This document shows positions 42,953 through 52,301 of a stretch of 64,000 nucleotides of DNA, piece after piece (position 1 is the first letter of the stretch; every line of letters begins with the position of its first letter). This DNA comes from Myxococcota bacterium (GTDB taxonomy: Bacteria > Myxococcota_A > UBA796), in the NCBI GenBank assembly GCA_029251165.1, contig JAQXDW010000032.1, positions 35,260 through 99,259 on the forward strand. The letters run 5' to 3'. The position numbers and the translations under genes were made by a program. The notes under the pieces were generated by a model that worked only from the letters and a program-made list of their open reading frames with translations, ran no database searches and was not told the DNA's origin.

Positions 42953-45772
42953 TCAGACCTCGTCTGGCGACCAGGAGTGGCAGGAGCAGGCGAGGTTGCG
43001 GTCTCCGTAGGCGTTGTCGACCCGCCTGACCGCCGGCCAGTACTTGTGGCCGGGGATGCCTGCGCCGGGGAAGGCGGCCTGCTGGCGGCTGTAGGCGTGA
43101 GGCCAGTCGTCGGTGCAGACAGACGCCGCGGTGTGCGGGGCGTTGTGCAGCGGGTTGTCGACCTTGTCGGCGCGGCCCTCGGTGATGTCTCGGATCTCGT
43201 CGCGGATCGCGATCATCGCATCGCAGAACCGATCGATCTCGGCGAGAGACTCGCTCTCGGTGGGCTCGACCATCAGGGTCCCTGCGACCGGCCAGGACAT
43301 CGTGGGGGAGTGGAAGCCGTAGTCCATCAGGCGCTTCGCGACGTCATCGACGCTCACCCCGGCCTCATCCTTGAGGTGGCGGAGGTCGAGGATGCACTCG
43401 TGCGCCACCCGGCCGTTCTCGCCCTTGTAGAGCACCGGGTAGTGGGACTCCAGGCGGGCAGCGATGTAGTTGGCGTTGAGGATCGCGATCCGGCTGGCCT
43501 CGGTCAGCCCGTCGGGTCCGCTCATCGCGATGTAGGACCAGGAGATCGGCAGGATGGAGGGGCTGCCGAAGTTCGCGGCAGAGACCGGACCGACTGCGGA
43601 GTCATCTCCCAGCGGATCACCGGGGAGAAACGGCGCGAGGTGCGCGACCACACCGATCGGTCCCATGCCCGGTCCGCCGCCCCCGTGGGGGATGCAGAAG
43701 GTCTTGTGGAGGTTGAGGTGGCAGACATCGGCGCCGATGTCACCGGGCCGACAGAGACCGACCATGGCGTTCATGTTCGCGCCGTCCATGTAGACCTGAC
43801 CGCCAGCCTCATGCACGATGGCGCAGATCTCCTGGATGCCGGACTCGAACACACCGTGGGTGGATGGGTAGGTGACCATCAGCGCGGCGAGGGCCTCTCG
43901 GTTCGTGTTGGCCTGGAGCCGCAGGTCGTCGATGTCGATGTTGCCCTGGTCATCGCATCGAACCGCGACGACCTTCATCCCGGCCATCACCGCGCTTGCT
44001 GGGTTGGTGCCGTGGGCTGAGGTGGGGATGAGGCAGATGTTTCGGTGCTGATCGCCACGAGAGCGATGGTAGCCGCGGATGGCGAGGAGGCCCGCATACT
44101 CTCCCTGAGAGCCCGCGTTTGGCTGCAGCGAGATGGCGGCAAAGCCGGTGATCTCTGCCAGCCAGGCCTCCAGATCATCGAACATCTGACGATAGCCGGC
44201 GGCCTGCTCGATGGGGGCATAGGGGTGGATTCGACCAAAGCCAGCCCAGGTGACCGGGATCATCTCGGTCGCGGCGTTCAGCTTCATGGTGCAGGATCCA
44301 AGGGGAATCATCGCCGTGTTCAGCGCAAGATCCTTGGCCTCCAGTCGGTGCAGGTACCGCATCATCTCGGTCTCAGAGCGGTACCGATGAAAGAAGGAGT
44401 GGGTGAGGAAGTCTGAGGTGCGGGCATGGAGACCGGTGATGTTCTCCTCGACTCCAGCGGGGATGTCGCCGCCGAGGATTCCTGCGAGCTCGGTGATGTC
44501 GGTGTCGATCACCGTCTCATCGAGGGCAACGACGATTCCGCCGTCGGCCACTGCGCGGAGGTTGATCCCTGCCGCAGCGGCCGCCGTGAGGATGTCGGCC
44601 TGTCGGTCGCCAGCGCGGATGTGGATGGTGTCGAAGAAGGGCGCATCAGAGACGCGCAGGCCTGCATGGCGCGCGGCTGCCGCGAGCCGGAGCGCCTGGG
44701 TGTGGACGGTGCGGGCGATCTCTGTGAGTCCCTCGGGGCCGTGCCACACGGCGTACATGCCTGCGGTGACGGCGAGAAGGACCTGTGCGGTGCAGATGTT
44801 GCTCGTGGCCTTCTGGCGACGGATGTGCTGCTCGCGGGTCTGCATGGCCATTCGCAGCGCAGGGTTTCCGTCGGCATCCTGGCTCACGCCGATGATGCGA
44901 CCGGGAACCTGCCGCTTGTAGGCTTCCTTCGTTGCGAGGAAGGCTGCATGTGGTCCGCCGAAGCCCAGCGGGACGCCGAAGCGCTGGCTGTTTCCGACCA
45001 CCATGTCTGCGCCGAACTCTCCAGGAGGTCGCAGCAGGGTGAGGCTGAGCAGATCAACCGCGACCGCGACCTTCGCACCGATCGCGTGGGCCTTGTCACA
45101 GAAGTCGCTCCAGTCGAGCACCGCTCCGGTGGTGCCTGGATACTGCAGCAGGGCACCGAAGACGGGCGTCGAGAAGTCAAACGCGGCGGCATCGCCGACC
45201 AGCACCTCGATGCCCAGTGGCTCCGCCCGGGTCTTGACCACTCCAATGGTCTGAGGATGGCAGTCGTCCGAGACAAAGAAGGTGTGCCCCTTCTTTCCGC
45301 GGCTCAGGCGATGCATCATGGTCATCGCCTCTGCGGCGGCGGTGGCCTCGTCGAGGAGAGAGGAGTTGGAGATCTCCATCCCGGTGAGATCCTGCACCAC
45401 CGTCTGGAAGATGAGCAGCGCCTCAAGACGCCCCTGTGCGATCTCAGCCTGGTATGGCGTGTACGCGGTGTACCAGCCGGGGTTCTCCAGGATGTTTCGG
45501 AGGATCACCGAGGGGGTGATCGTGTCGTGGTAGCCCTGGCCGAGGTAGCTGCGGTGGAGCGTGTTGGCCTCTGCCATCGCGGCCATGTCGATCAGCGCCT
45601 CGCGCTCAGTGCGTGCGGGAGGAAGATCGAGGAGAGAAACCGTACGGATGGATGCCGGGATGACCTGCTCGATGAGGTCATCGAGGTTGTCCTGTCCGAG
45701 GGCGGCGAGCATCTTGTCGACATCCGCTGCGCGCGGCCCGAGGTGACGATCGATAAAGCGCTGCGTAGACAT
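42953..45772 (-). CDS. gcvP: Glycine dehydrogenase (decarboxylating), P protein
   Basis: PLP enzyme that decarboxylates glycine and hands the aminomethyl group to lipoyl-GcvH. About 939 residues, the single-chain form with both halves (GcvPA- and GcvPB-like). The PLP lysine lies in [17 protein letters not shown]; the start [17 protein letters not shown] and the ending [19 protein letters not shown] are typical. ATG 45772 is chosen with GGAG upstream; a GTG sits one codon before. It is divergent from gcvT-gcvH over a 101-base gap. Confidence 0.97.
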   Translation of the reverse strand: MSTQRFIDRHLGPRAADVDKMLAALGQDNLDDLIEQVIPASIRTVSLLDLPPARTEREALIDMAAMAEANTLHRSYLGQGYHDTITPSVILRNILENPGWYTAYTPYQAEIAQGRLEALLIFQTVVQDLTGMEISNSSLLDEATAAAEAMTMMHRLSRGKKGHTFFVSDDCHPQTIGVVKTRAEPLGIEVLVGDAAAFDFSTPVFGALLQYPGTTGAVLDWSDFCDKAHAIGAKVAVAVDLLSLTLLRPPGEFGADMVVGNSQRFGVPLGFGGPHAAFLATKEAYKRQVPGRIIGVSQDADGNPALRMAMQTREQHIRRQKATSNICTAQVLLAVTAGMYAVWHGPEGLTEIARTVHTQALRLAAAARHAGLRVSDAPFFDTIHIRAGDRQADILTAAAAAGINLRAVADGGIVVALDETVIDTDITELAGILGGDIPAGVEENITGLHARTSDFLTHSFFHRYRSETEMMRYLHRLEAKDLALNTAMIPLGSCTMKLNAATEMIPVTWAGFGRIHPYAPIEQAAGYRQMFDDLEAWLAEITGFAAISLQPNAGSQGEYAGLLAIRGYHRSRGDQHRNICLIPTSAHGTNPASAVMAGMKVVAVRCDDQGNIDIDDLRLQANTNREALAALMVTYPSTHGVFESGIQEICAIVHEAGGQVYMDGANMNAMVGLCRPGDIGADVCHLNLHKTFCIPHGGGGPGMGPIGVVAHLAPFLPGDPLGDDSAVGPVSAANFGSPSILPISWSYIAMSGPDGLTEASRIAILNANYIAARLESHYPVLYKGENGRVAHECILDLRHLKDEAGVSVDDVAKRLMDYGFHSPTMSWPVAGTLMVEPTESESLAEIDRFCDAMIAIRDEIRDITEGRADKVDNPLHNAPHTAASVCTDDWPHAYSRQQAAFPGAGIPGHKYWPAVRRVDNAYGDRNLACSCHSWSPDEV

Positions 45773-45781
45773 CACGGCTCC

Positions 45782-45811
45782 TTCACGAGGATTTGTGGAT
45801 GCTCATATCTT
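45782..45811 (+). promoter_or_regulatory. Putative gcvT promoter
   Basis: TTCACG (45782-45787), 18-base spacer, TATCTT (45806-45811); the leader to gcvT would be about 55 bases. By-eye match in the divergent gcvP/gcvT gap. Confidence 0.4.
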
Positions 45812-45837
45812 CCCCACCGGCCCTATGCCTCCCGCTT

Positions 45838-45858
45838 GGTTAGGAGAACACTCCAACC
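45838..45858 (+). promoter_or_regulatory. Hairpin in the gcvT leader
   Basis: GGTT/AACC and GGAG/CTCC pair around a 4-base loop with one bulged A (45842). It stands about 15 bases before gcvT and might affect translation. It does not match a glycine riboswitch. Confidence 0.35.
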
Positions 45859-45873
45859 TCGGGAGAGCCGCCA

Positions 45874-46968
45874 ATGTCGTTGCGACAAACCCCCTTTCAT
45901 CCCCACCACAGCGCAGCTGGCGCGAAGCTCATTGACTTCGGTGGCTGGGAGATGCCCCTGCAGTACACCGGCATCATTGCTGAGCACAAGGTCGTGCGCA
46001 GCGCGGTGGGCCTGTTTGATGTCTCTCACATGGGTGAGCTTCGGGTCTCCGGCCCCCAGGCGCTCGCAGCGGTGAAGTATCTCGTCACCAACGACGTCGA
46101 GATCGCCGACGGCCAGGCGCAGTACACCTGCATGTGCAAGCCCGACGGGGGGGTGGTCGATGATCTCATCGTCTACCGGATCTCTGACACCGACATTCTC
46201 CTGTGCGTCAACGCTTCCAACCAGGAGAAGGACTACGCCTGGGCGAAGTCTCAGCTGGAGGGGCGATTTGACGTGGCGGTCACGGACCAGTCTGGGGACT
46301 GGGCGCAGGTCGCCATCCAGGGGCGGGGTGCCGTCGCCACCCTCGGGGCGCTGACCGACTGCGATCTCTCTGCGATCAAGTACTTCTGGTTCGCGGAGGC
46401 CACTGTCGCTGGTGTCGAGGGCTGCATCATTGCTCGGACCGGCTACACCGGCGAGGATGGCTTCGAGGTCTTCATTCCTGCCGCTGAGGCTGCTCCGGTC
46501 TGGCCGGCGATCCTTGCGGCGGGCGCGGCCCACGGCATCGCGCCCATCGGACTCGGTGCCCGAGACACGCTGCGTCTTGAGGCGCGCCTCCACCTGTACG
46601 GCAACGACATGGACGAGTCCACCACTGCGCTCCAGGCAGCGCTCGGCTGGTGCACAAAGCTGCGCGGAGACGACTTCATCGGGCGCGATGCCATGCGCCA
46701 GCAGCGCAAAGATGGTCTCGGGAAGCGCCTCGTCGGCCTGGCCGTCACCGGCCGCATCCCGCGCCCACACTGCGCCATCGTCTCTGGCGGTGAGCCTGTC
46801 GGAGAGGTCACCAGCGGCACTCGCTCCCCGACCCTCGGCTCCGGCATCGCACTTGGCTACGTTCCTACATCACTGGCTAAGCCAGGGACAACCCTTCAGA
46901 TCGATGTCCGAGGCCGCACGGCTGAGGCCGTTGTCGTTCGCGGTCCGTTCTACAAGCGAGATTATTAG
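45874..46968 (+). CDS. gcvT: Aminomethyltransferase, T protein
   Basis: Takes the aminomethyl group from lipoyl-GcvH, releases ammonia and forms methylene-THF. 364 residues: [26 protein letters not shown], then the folate-binding residues and [14 protein letters not shown] in the centre and [16 protein letters not shown] near the end, where the C-terminal barrel starts. ATG 45874 follows GGGAGAG. gcvH follows 56 bases later, so the pair is likely co-transcribed. Confidence 0.97.
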   Translation: MSLRQTPFHPHHSAAGAKLIDFGGWEMPLQYTGIIAEHKVVRSAVGLFDVSHMGELRVSGPQALAAVKYLVTNDVEIADGQAQYTCMCKPDGGVVDDLIVYRISDTDILLCVNASNQEKDYAWAKSQLEGRFDVAVTDQSGDWAQVAIQGRGAVATLGALTDCDLSAIKYFWFAEATVAGVEGCIIARTGYTGEDGFEVFIPAAEAAPVWPAILAAGAAHGIAPIGLGARDTLRLEARLHLYGNDMDESTTALQAALGWCTKLRGDDFIGRDAMRQQRKDGLGKRLVGLAVTGRIPRPHCAIVSGGEPVGEVTSGTRSPTLGSGIALGYVPTSLAKPGTTLQIDVRGRTAEAVVVRGPFYKRDY

Positions 46969-47024
46969 CCTCAGCCCGGCAGCCCCTCCTGGGCGGCCGG
47001 CATCCTGATATCTGGGAGATTTCG

Positions 47025-47411
47025 ATGTCCAAATACCCTGCAGAGCTGAAGTATCGAGAGAGCCACGAGTGGGTCCGCGTCGAGGGTGACGTTGCGATCG
47101 TGGGCATTAGCTGGTTCGCACAGGACTCTCTGGGAGATGTCGTGTATGTCGACATGCCCGAGGTCGGTGCGGAAGCCGCCGCTGGTGAGACCATCTCAGA
47201 GATCGAGTCGGTCAAGGCCGTCTCTGACATCTATGCGCCAGTCTCTGGTGAGATTGTCGAGATCAACGAGGCCCTGGAGGGTGACGAGGAGTCAGTCAAC
47301 ACGGACTCCTATGGCGCCGGCTGGCTGTTCAAGATCAAGCTCTCCGATCCCGGAGAGCTTGCGGCCCTCCTCGATGCTGCCGCCTACACAGCCCACTGCG
47401 AAGCGCAGTAG
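47025..47411 (+). CDS. gcvH: Glycine cleavage system H protein
   Basis: Lipoyl carrier of the glycine cleavage system. 128 residues; the lipoylated Lys is in [18 protein letters not shown], and the start [19 protein letters not shown] is the standard one. GGGAGA precedes the ATG. Completes the P, T and H set in this window; the shared L protein (dihydrolipoyl dehydrogenase) is not here. Confidence 0.98.
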   Translation: MSKYPAELKYRESHEWVRVEGDVAIVGISWFAQDSLGDVVYVDMPEVGAEAAAGETISEIESVKAVSDIYAPVSGEIVEINEALEGDEESVNTDSYGAGWLFKIKLSDPGELAALLDAAAYTAHCEAQ

Positions 47412-47445
47412 CGGGTCAGCAGTCGCGGGCCAGCGGTTCTGCGAC

Positions 47446-47922
47446 TCAGCGGGTCGGGCCCGGCTCGAATCGAATGGCCCCGTCCGGTAGGAAGTAGAGG
47501 ATGCCCATGCGTCCGCCGCGCACGGTGGGTACATGCCAGGAGCCGGCTGGGTAGACTGTCCAGCCCGGCGGGTTTCCGTCAAAGGTTGGCTTGCCCTCCA
47601 GCGCAAAGCAGAGATCAATCTCGCCGCTGGGGTGGGTGTGTCCCGGTCCTGGTCCGGTCATGTCGACCGTGTCGATCCCGAAGCCCAGGGTCGCCTCACC
47701 AGCCTTTGCTGCCCGTCCGTAGGTGAGGCTTCCGCCGTCACGGGGACAGAGCCAGCCCGCTGCGATGCCGTCTCTTACGAGCGCAGAGACCGCCGCGAGG
47801 TCAGCGCCGTCGACTGGGAGGCGCGCGTTGAGTACAGCGGCAGCACCTGGATCGCTGAGGTCAACGGCCTTGAGGATGGGCAGAATGGGGGCGAGTGCAT
47901 CGAGCAAGCTGTTCATGGACAT
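47446..47922 (-). CDS. DUF4863-family cupin-like protein
   Basis: 158-residue protein of the DUF4863 family, which includes 4-hydroxylaminobenzoate lyase (PnbB). Conserved pieces: GPGPGHTHPSGEIDLCF with His and Glu suitable for metal binding, and AGSWHVPTVRGGRMGILYFLP. That suggests a cupin-like barrel. ATG 47922 is picked because GGAGGT sits seven bases upstream; ATG 47916 is second choice. The ribosome site is inside a 21-base palindrome, so expression may be controlled. It converges on gcvH. Real substrate unknown. Confidence 0.78.
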   Translation of the reverse strand: MSMNSLLDALAPILPILKAVDLSDPGAAAVLNARLPVDGADLAAVSALVRDGIAAGWLCPRDGGSLTYGRAAKAGEATLGFGIDTVDMTGPGPGHTHPSGEIDLCFALEGKPTFDGNPPGWTVYPAGSWHVPTVRGGRMGILYFLPDGAIRFEPGPTR

Positions 47923-47927
47923 GGTGA

Positions 47928-47948
47928 GTACCTCCGAGTCGGAGGTAC
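47928..47948. promoter_or_regulatory. 21-bp palindrome covering the ribosome site of the DUF4863 gene
   Basis: Perfect 10-base arms (47928-47937 and 47939-47948) around one base. On the minus strand the proximal arm carries the GGAGGT ribosome site. As DNA it fits a dimeric regulator's operator; as RNA the hairpin would hide the ribosome site. Confidence 0.6.
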
Positions 47949-48036
47949 CGCACTTCGGAGCGCGGGTCCAGAAGCACGACAGCACCACGCGGGGTGATGC
48001 TGTCTGAGGGCAGGGGAGCCGCCTGTGCGGTGGCGT

Positions 48037-48915
48037 CTACTGGACGAAGGCTTCCAGGACATTGCAGCGCTTGGCGTGGCGCAGCTTGCGGAGGGCCTTC
48101 AGCTCGATCTGGCGGATGCGCTCACGGGTGAGACAGAACTGTGAGCCGATCTCCTCAAGCGAGTACTGAGTCGGCTCACCGATTCCGTAGCGCATGCGGA
48201 CGACCTTCTCTTCTCGGGGGGTCAGGCTGGAGAGGGCCTGACCGACCTCTTCGCGAAGCGAGGTCTCGTCGAGATCCTCGCCCGGGCGCTCCATGTTGGT
48301 GTCCTCAATGAACGCGCCGATGGTGCTGTCAGAGTCATCGGAGACGGGAGCGTCGAGGCTCATCGGCTCACGGGTCAGCCGCATCAGCTCCTCGACCTTC
48401 TCCGGCTCAAGCTCGAGTCGCTTGGCGACCTCGCGGAGCGTGGGCTCGCGGCCGAGCTGCTGGAAGAGGACCTTCTGGGTGTAGTGAACCTTGTTGACCA
48501 CCTCCAGCTTGTAGATCGGGATGCGGATGGTGCGGATCTGGCTCTCAATGGCGCGGATGATGGACTGACGAATCCACCAGGAGGCATAGGTCGAGAACTT
48601 AAAGCCACGGGTCCAGTCGAACTTCTCGACAGCCTTGATGAGGCCGAGGTTTCCTTCCTGGATGAGGTCTGCAAGCGGGAGCCCACGGTAGGTGTACTGC
48701 TTGCCGATCGAGACGACGAGTCGGAGGTTGGCGTTGGTCAGCGCCTGCTTGGCAAGCTCGGCGTCGGGGCCGTTCTCCGAGATGCGACGGGCGACCTCGA
48801 CCTCATCTTCACGAGAGAGGAGCGGAATGGAGCCCATTCGACGCAGGTAGCGGTTGAGCAGCGGGTTTCCCTGAGTGGATGTGCCAGCCCGCGATTTCAT
48901 TGCCGCTGATGCCAT
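48037..48915 (-). CDS. RNA polymerase sigma factor, RpoD/RpoS-like (short form)
   Basis: Sigma-70-family factor of 292 residues that directs RNA polymerase to promoters. It has region 1.2-2 ([39 protein letters not shown]), region 2.3-2.4 ([17 protein letters not shown]), region 3 and region 4 with a helix-turn-helix ([21 protein letters not shown]). Region 1.1 and the large insertion of primary RpoD are missing, so this is a group 2 (alternative, RpoS/SigB-like) factor. ATG 48915 follows AAAGGAG. It reads alone on the minus strand with a long upstream region. Confidence 0.93.
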   Translation of the reverse strand: MASAAMKSRAGTSTQGNPLLNRYLRRMGSIPLLSREDEVEVARRISENGPDAELAKQALTNANLRLVVSIGKQYTYRGLPLADLIQEGNLGLIKAVEKFDWTRGFKFSTYASWWIRQSIIRAIESQIRTIRIPIYKLEVVNKVHYTQKVLFQQLGREPTLREVAKRLELEPEKVEELMRLTREPMSLDAPVSDDSDSTIGAFIEDTNMERPGEDLDETSLREEVGQALSSLTPREEKVVRMRYGIGEPTQYSLEEIGSQFCLTRERIRQIELKALRKLRHAKRCNVLEAFVQ

Positions 48916-48964
48916 GGAAGCTCCTTTGAGTAGAGGTGCGTACACCGTGGAGACTCAACAGAGT

Positions 48965-48976
48965 GTGAGTACTCAC
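48965..48976. promoter_or_regulatory. 12-bp palindrome upstream of the sigma factor gene
   Basis: Perfect inverted repeat GTGAGTACTCAC about 50 bases before the sigma factor start. Possible operator. Confidence 0.35.
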
Positions 48977-49030
48977 CTGCCAAACAACTAAGCAAGACCC
49001 GTGCCAGCTCCCGAGGTAGACATCCGCCTT

Positions 49031-49044
49031 GCACAATGTTGTGC
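49031..49044. promoter_or_regulatory. 14-bp palindrome in the divergent region
   Basis: GCACAA, two bases, then TTGTGC. It lies about 115 bases before the sigma factor gene. Possible binding site for a dimeric regulator. Confidence 0.35.
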
Positions 49045-49288
49045 CCAATATGGACCGGCCGTGGGTGAATTGACATCGGGCAATGGTCAGGAATGGCCAC
49101 GATACTGGAGATTTGTTTCAGCGAAGAAGGTCGGGATCTGGAACGATGTCAAGAAATTCGGACACGGTTTTGTATCAAATTCGAAACAATTATTGACACT
49201 GACCATGACATTCAGATCCGGATCCTTCTGCGGATGAACACAACGCTGGATAGTCTTCACTGTAAAGCTGTCTCGCAGAGGTGAAGGC

Positions 49289-49912
49289 TTGAGCGATGTT
49301 CTCGACTTTCTGGTGTCCGGCGGTCCGGTCATGGTGCCCATTGGGCTCTCTAGCGTGGTCGCGATGGCCGCCCTCATGGAGCGCGTCGTCGCGCTGAGGG
49401 GGTCTCGCATTGTTCCTCAAGGCTTTGCCGTTGAGGTCACCGAGCTGCTCAACCAAGGCCGCTACCCTGATGCCTTGACCCTCTGCCGCAAGAGCGAGTC
49501 CGTGGTTGCTCGGGTGGTCGAGGTTGCCATTGTCGCTCGCGGGCACACCCGCGCTGAAATTAAGGAGCGTCTTGAAGAGATTGGCCGCCGAGAGGCTGCG
49601 GAGCTGGAGCGCTACAGCCAGGTCCTCGGGACCATCGCCAGCGTCGCGCCGCTGCTGGGTCTGCTTGGGACGGTGTGGGGAATGATCCTCACCTTCGAGG
49701 TCATTCAGGAGCAGGGACTCGGCGGCGTGGGCAACCTCGCCGGTGGCATCTCCCAGGCCCTGATCACCACCATGGCGGGCCTCTCCGTCGGCATTCCCAC
49801 CCTCATCGCCTACAAGTGGGTGCTCTCTCGCGCGGATGATCTCGTCCTGGAGATGGAAGAGATCAGCTTGTCGGTGCTCGATAAGCTGATCGACGCGGAG
49901 GATGCGGCGTGA
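49289..49912 (+). CDS. ExbB/TolQ-like proton-channel protein, second copy
   Basis: 207-residue MotA/TolQ/ExbB family protein with three membrane segments (about 9-32, 108-135 and 150-178) and the conserved GLLGTVWGMI and GISQALITT blocks. Start is TTG at 49289, with AGAGGTGAAGG before it. It overlaps exbD by 4 bases (GTGA). Because ftsB follows closely it may be TolQ-like and act at the septum, but TolA and TolB are not in the window. Confidence 0.92.
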   Translation: MSDVLDFLVSGGPVMVPIGLSSVVAMAALMERVVALRGSRIVPQGFAVEVTELLNQGRYPDALTLCRKSESVVARVVEVAIVARGHTRAEIKERLEEIGRREAAELERYSQVLGTIASVAPLLGLLGTVWGMILTFEVIQEQGLGGVGNLAGGISQALITTMAGLSVGIPTLIAYKWVLSRADDLVLEMEEISLSVLDKLIDAEDAA

Positions 49913-50325
49913 ACTTCTCCGCCCGACGGCGGGAGGAGATGATCGTTGATGTGACTCCCCTCATCGACATCATCTTCCAGCTCGTCCTCTTCTTCATGGT
50001 CTCCACAACCTTCGTCACCTCTCCCGGAATCGAGGTCGACCTGCCGCGCTCGTCCTCGGACACCATCCTCCAGGACGACAGCGAGCTTGAGATCTGGGTC
50101 ACGCGCGATGGTGCCGTCCAGGTCGATGAGGTCGCGGTCGACTGGGATGGCCTGACCGGCAGACTCAAGGCTGCGCGCACCGCAGACACCAGCACCTTGA
50201 TCATCATCAAGGCCGATCGCGATGTCGATCATGGCCGGGTGGTTGCGGTGATGGATCTCGCCCGAAGCCTTGGACTGTCACGACTTGCCATCGCGACCGA
50301 GGCGAATGTCGCAGGGCAGGAGTGA
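49909..50325 (+). CDS. ExbD/TolR-like protein, second copy
   Basis: 138-residue ExbD/TolR protein: short N-terminus with RRREEMIVDVTPLIDI, one membrane helix with the conserved Asp (TPLIDIIFQLVLFFM), and a compact periplasmic domain ending LSRLAIATEAN. Starts at GTG 49909 overlapping the exbB-like stop, so translation is coupled. It forms a complete single-pair motor, unlike the two-exbD set at 3-4 kb. Confidence 0.93.
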   Translation: MNFSARRREEMIVDVTPLIDIIFQLVLFFMVSTTFVTSPGIEVDLPRSSSDTILQDDSELEIWVTRDGAVQVDEVAVDWDGLTGRLKAARTADTSTLIIIKADRDVDHGRVVAVMDLARSLGLSRLAIATEANVAGQE

Positions 50326-50365
50326 GCATCTCGGTGTTATCAGAACTTGATGCCCACAGATAGGG

Positions 50366-50394
50366 GTGACAGGCGCTTCTGCGTCGGCTATTCT
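50366..50394 (+). promoter_or_regulatory. Putative promoter for ftsB
   Basis: GTGACA (50366-50371), 17-base spacer, TATTCT (50389-50394), 36 bases before the ftsB start. Same -35 sequence as the exbB-like promoter at 2274. Confidence 0.5.
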
Positions 50395-50430
50395 CTTGGC
50401 GCGTCAAGCCTTCTGCTCTGAGCCGTTCTG

Positions 50431-50718
50431 ATGATTCCCCCGCTCCTCCTCCGGTTGCTGTACCAGGTGCTCCCGATCTCCTTGATCGTGGGCATCATTG
50501 GCTACACTCTCGTCGGGGAAGAGGGACTGCTGAACCGGTATGACATCAAGCAAGACCTCTACGCCACTCAGGCCAGGGTCGAGCTGATCAGCGAAGAGAA
50601 CAAGTCCCTGCGTCTGCGCATCGAGGCCATCCGACAGGACCCTGATGCTGTCCGTCGTGTTGCCGCTGAGCGCATGCTCCTGGCTCCAGCTGGAAGCGTC
50701 ATATACCGCTTCGAGTGA
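50431..50718 (+). CDS. ftsB: FtsB/DivIC-type septum formation initiator
   Basis: Bitopic division protein that joins FtsL and FtsQ in the divisome. 95 residues: membrane helix at about 10-30 (QVLPISLIVGIIGYTLV), then a coiled coil with SEENKSLRLRIEAIRQDPDAVRRVAAERM, the family signature. The ATG at 50431 gives the usual short cytoplasmic start. It is transcribed in the same direction as the preceding exbBD pair and the signalling cluster that follows. Confidence 0.88.
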   Translation: MIPPLLLRLLYQVLPISLIVGIIGYTLVGEEGLLNRYDIKQDLYATQARVELISEENKSLRLRIEAIRQDPDAVRRVAAERMLLAPAGSVIYRFE

Positions 50719-50972
50719 GTGTTGTGCCTTCACTGGTTGTTGCATTCTTTTTCTGTGCAGGGCGGTGACTGGTGCGTGCTGTGTGGGCAGCACTCCCCCC
50801 GATAGAGGTGGGGAGACGTCTGGCATGCTGAGCCTCCTTCACCCCCATGCGCTGTGTGGGCGGGGCCGAGAGCAGCGCGCTACCGGTGTGCTGTGGTGTG
50901 TCGCTCCTGCGACCGCAGGTGTCCGTGTCTCGTCGGAGTCCTCTCGTGCAGGGATCGGATAGGTTGGTCGAG

Positions 50973-51902
50973 ATGCACATCTACCGCTGGGACCTCGACA
51001 AGACCTACCTCGACACCAACTTCAGTTCGCTCCGCGGGCTGGTTCGTGCCGCGACCGAAGCTGCGGAAGAAAAACGTGCTGTTCCAGGAGCGACGGCGCT
51101 CATTCAGGGACTGGCGGCGGCCAGCAGCGCGCGGATCTACATCCTCTCCGGCTCTCCGACTCAGATGCGCTCCGTCCTGGAGGAGAAGCTCCGCCTGGAT
51201 GGCGTTCGCTACGACGGCCTGGTCCTCAAGGACAACTTGACCAACCTCCGAAAGGGCCGCTTCCGCGCGATTCGTGGTCAGTTTGGCTACAAGCTTCCGG
51301 CACTGCTGGCCGCCCGACAGGGCATGGGGACGGCGGTGCACGAGTCGCTGTTCGGTGACGATGCCGAGGTCGATGCCTTGATCTACTCCGTCTATGCCGA
51401 TGCCCTGTCGGGTCGCCTGACGCCTGCACAGGTCTCACGGATCATGGAGACCGCCGGCGCCTACCCCGACCGCATTGAGGTTGCCCTGGCCGCCATCGCG
51501 CAGCTTCCGACCGGCGAGGTGGTCGACCACATCTTCATTCATCTCGAGCGGGCGAGTCCGCCGCTGCGGTTTGCGGCCCTCGGTCCCCGTGTCGTGCCGG
51601 TGTTCTCCTGGTGGCAGGCCGCCATGGTGCTGCACGGACAGGGGAGGCTGAGCGTTGAGGGGGTGTCTGCAGTCACCGATGAGGTGATTGCGACGGAGGG
51701 ACTTGACGACTGGGCTTTTTCCTCGCTGGCTCAGGACATCGTCCGTCGTGGGCACTTGCGGCCTGGAGTCCTCGATGCCCTCTCCGGTGAGCGTACGCTG
51801 TTCGAGCGCTGCGCACGCGCGGCTTCCCGGATCACACCGGTCGTCCTGTCGGCTCAGCCCGCCGAGATTGACTACCTCAGCATCCTCCAGCGCTGGTCTT
51901 GA
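50973..51902 (+). CDS. HAD-like phosphatase-domain protein (APP1/DUF2183-like)
   Basis: 309-residue protein with a HAD-type catalytic start, YRWDLDKTYLDT (DxDxT), then YILSGSPTQMRSVL, LVLKDNL and SLFGDDAEVDALIYSVYADA, the series of motifs seen in App1-type phosphatidate phosphatases and DUF2183 relatives. The C-terminal half (about 180-309) is helical and not recognised. No signal peptide, so cytosolic. ATG 50973 begins the HAD core directly. Gene spacing of 30 bases to the next one places it at the head of a seven-gene run that carries a phosphorelay; a role tied to it is inference. Confidence 0.78.
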   Translation: MHIYRWDLDKTYLDTNFSSLRGLVRAATEAAEEKRAVPGATALIQGLAAASSARIYILSGSPTQMRSVLEEKLRLDGVRYDGLVLKDNLTNLRKGRFRAIRGQFGYKLPALLAARQGMGTAVHESLFGDDAEVDALIYSVYADALSGRLTPAQVSRIMETAGAYPDRIEVALAAIAQLPTGEVVDHIFIHLERASPPLRFAALGPRVVPVFSWWQAAMVLHGQGRLSVEGVSAVTDEVIATEGLDDWAFSSLAQDIVRRGHLRPGVLDALSGERTLFERCARAASRITPVVLSAQPAEIDYLSILQRWS

Positions 51903-51932
51903 TCGGGGTTCATGCGATAGGCTGCATCGACT

Positions 51933-52301
51933 ATGCTGCCCATCCTCTTCAGCCTCGCACACGCCGCCCCACCGGAAGCATCGGCGTTTGTCTCCTCCGA
52001 TGGGCAGTACTCCCTCATCCTGCGCCCGGATGTCGCTTGGGAAGCTGCCGAGATCTCGATCTCGGGGGACGGTGCAGAGGATCTGGGCTCCATCGAGGCT
52101 GGCGCGGAGGTGCGCATCGATGGAAACCTCAGCGGACCCGGGACCATCTGGGTCAACCTCAACGCCGCCATCGACGACGACACGGGGATCAATTGGGTCT
52201 TCTCAGTTGAGCCTGAGGTCGTGCCTGTTCGCTCCCCGCATCTGGCCCGGTATGCAAGGCGTAGCCTCCGCTGGTGTCTGTTCAAGCGGAGGCAAGGGTG
52301 A
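51933..52301 (+). CDS. Exported beta-rich protein of the signalling cluster
   Basis: 122 residues with a short signal peptide (MLPILFSLAHA-AP). The mature part is beta-rich up to about residue 95 (FVSSDGQYSLILRPDVAW, then GPGTIWVNLNAAID), then a basic tail (RYARRSLRWCLFKRRQG). No family recognised. Its stop overlaps the next gene (GTGA), so expression is coupled with the HPt-like protein and kinase. It could be the periplasmic sensor or ligand part of the system; that is conjecture. Confidence 0.7.
   Translation: MLPILFSLAHAAPPEASAFVSSDGQYSLILRPDVAWEAAEISISGDGAEDLGSIEAGAEVRIDGNLSGPGTIWVNLNAAIDDDTGINWVFSVEPEVVPVRSPHLARYARRSLRWCLFKRRQG

Larger units (their letters stand above)
48916..49288. 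promoter_or_regulatory. 373-bp divergent intergenic region between sigma factor and second exbB
   Basis: No gene seen. It contains palindromes at 48965-48976 (12 bp) and 49031-49044 (14 bp), TTGACA at 49193-49198 inside an AT-rich stretch (about 49140-49200), and another TTGACA near 49070. The two divergent genes need promoters here, but I cannot assign full -35/-10 pairs. Confidence 0.5.

Noticed and set aside
45776..45873. Glycine riboswitch before gcvT
   Set aside because: Gap too short and no conserved aptamer core seen; only one small hairpin.
44426..46075. 549-codon plus-strand frame opposite gcvP
   Set aside because: Shadow of gcvP and gcvT; no motif.
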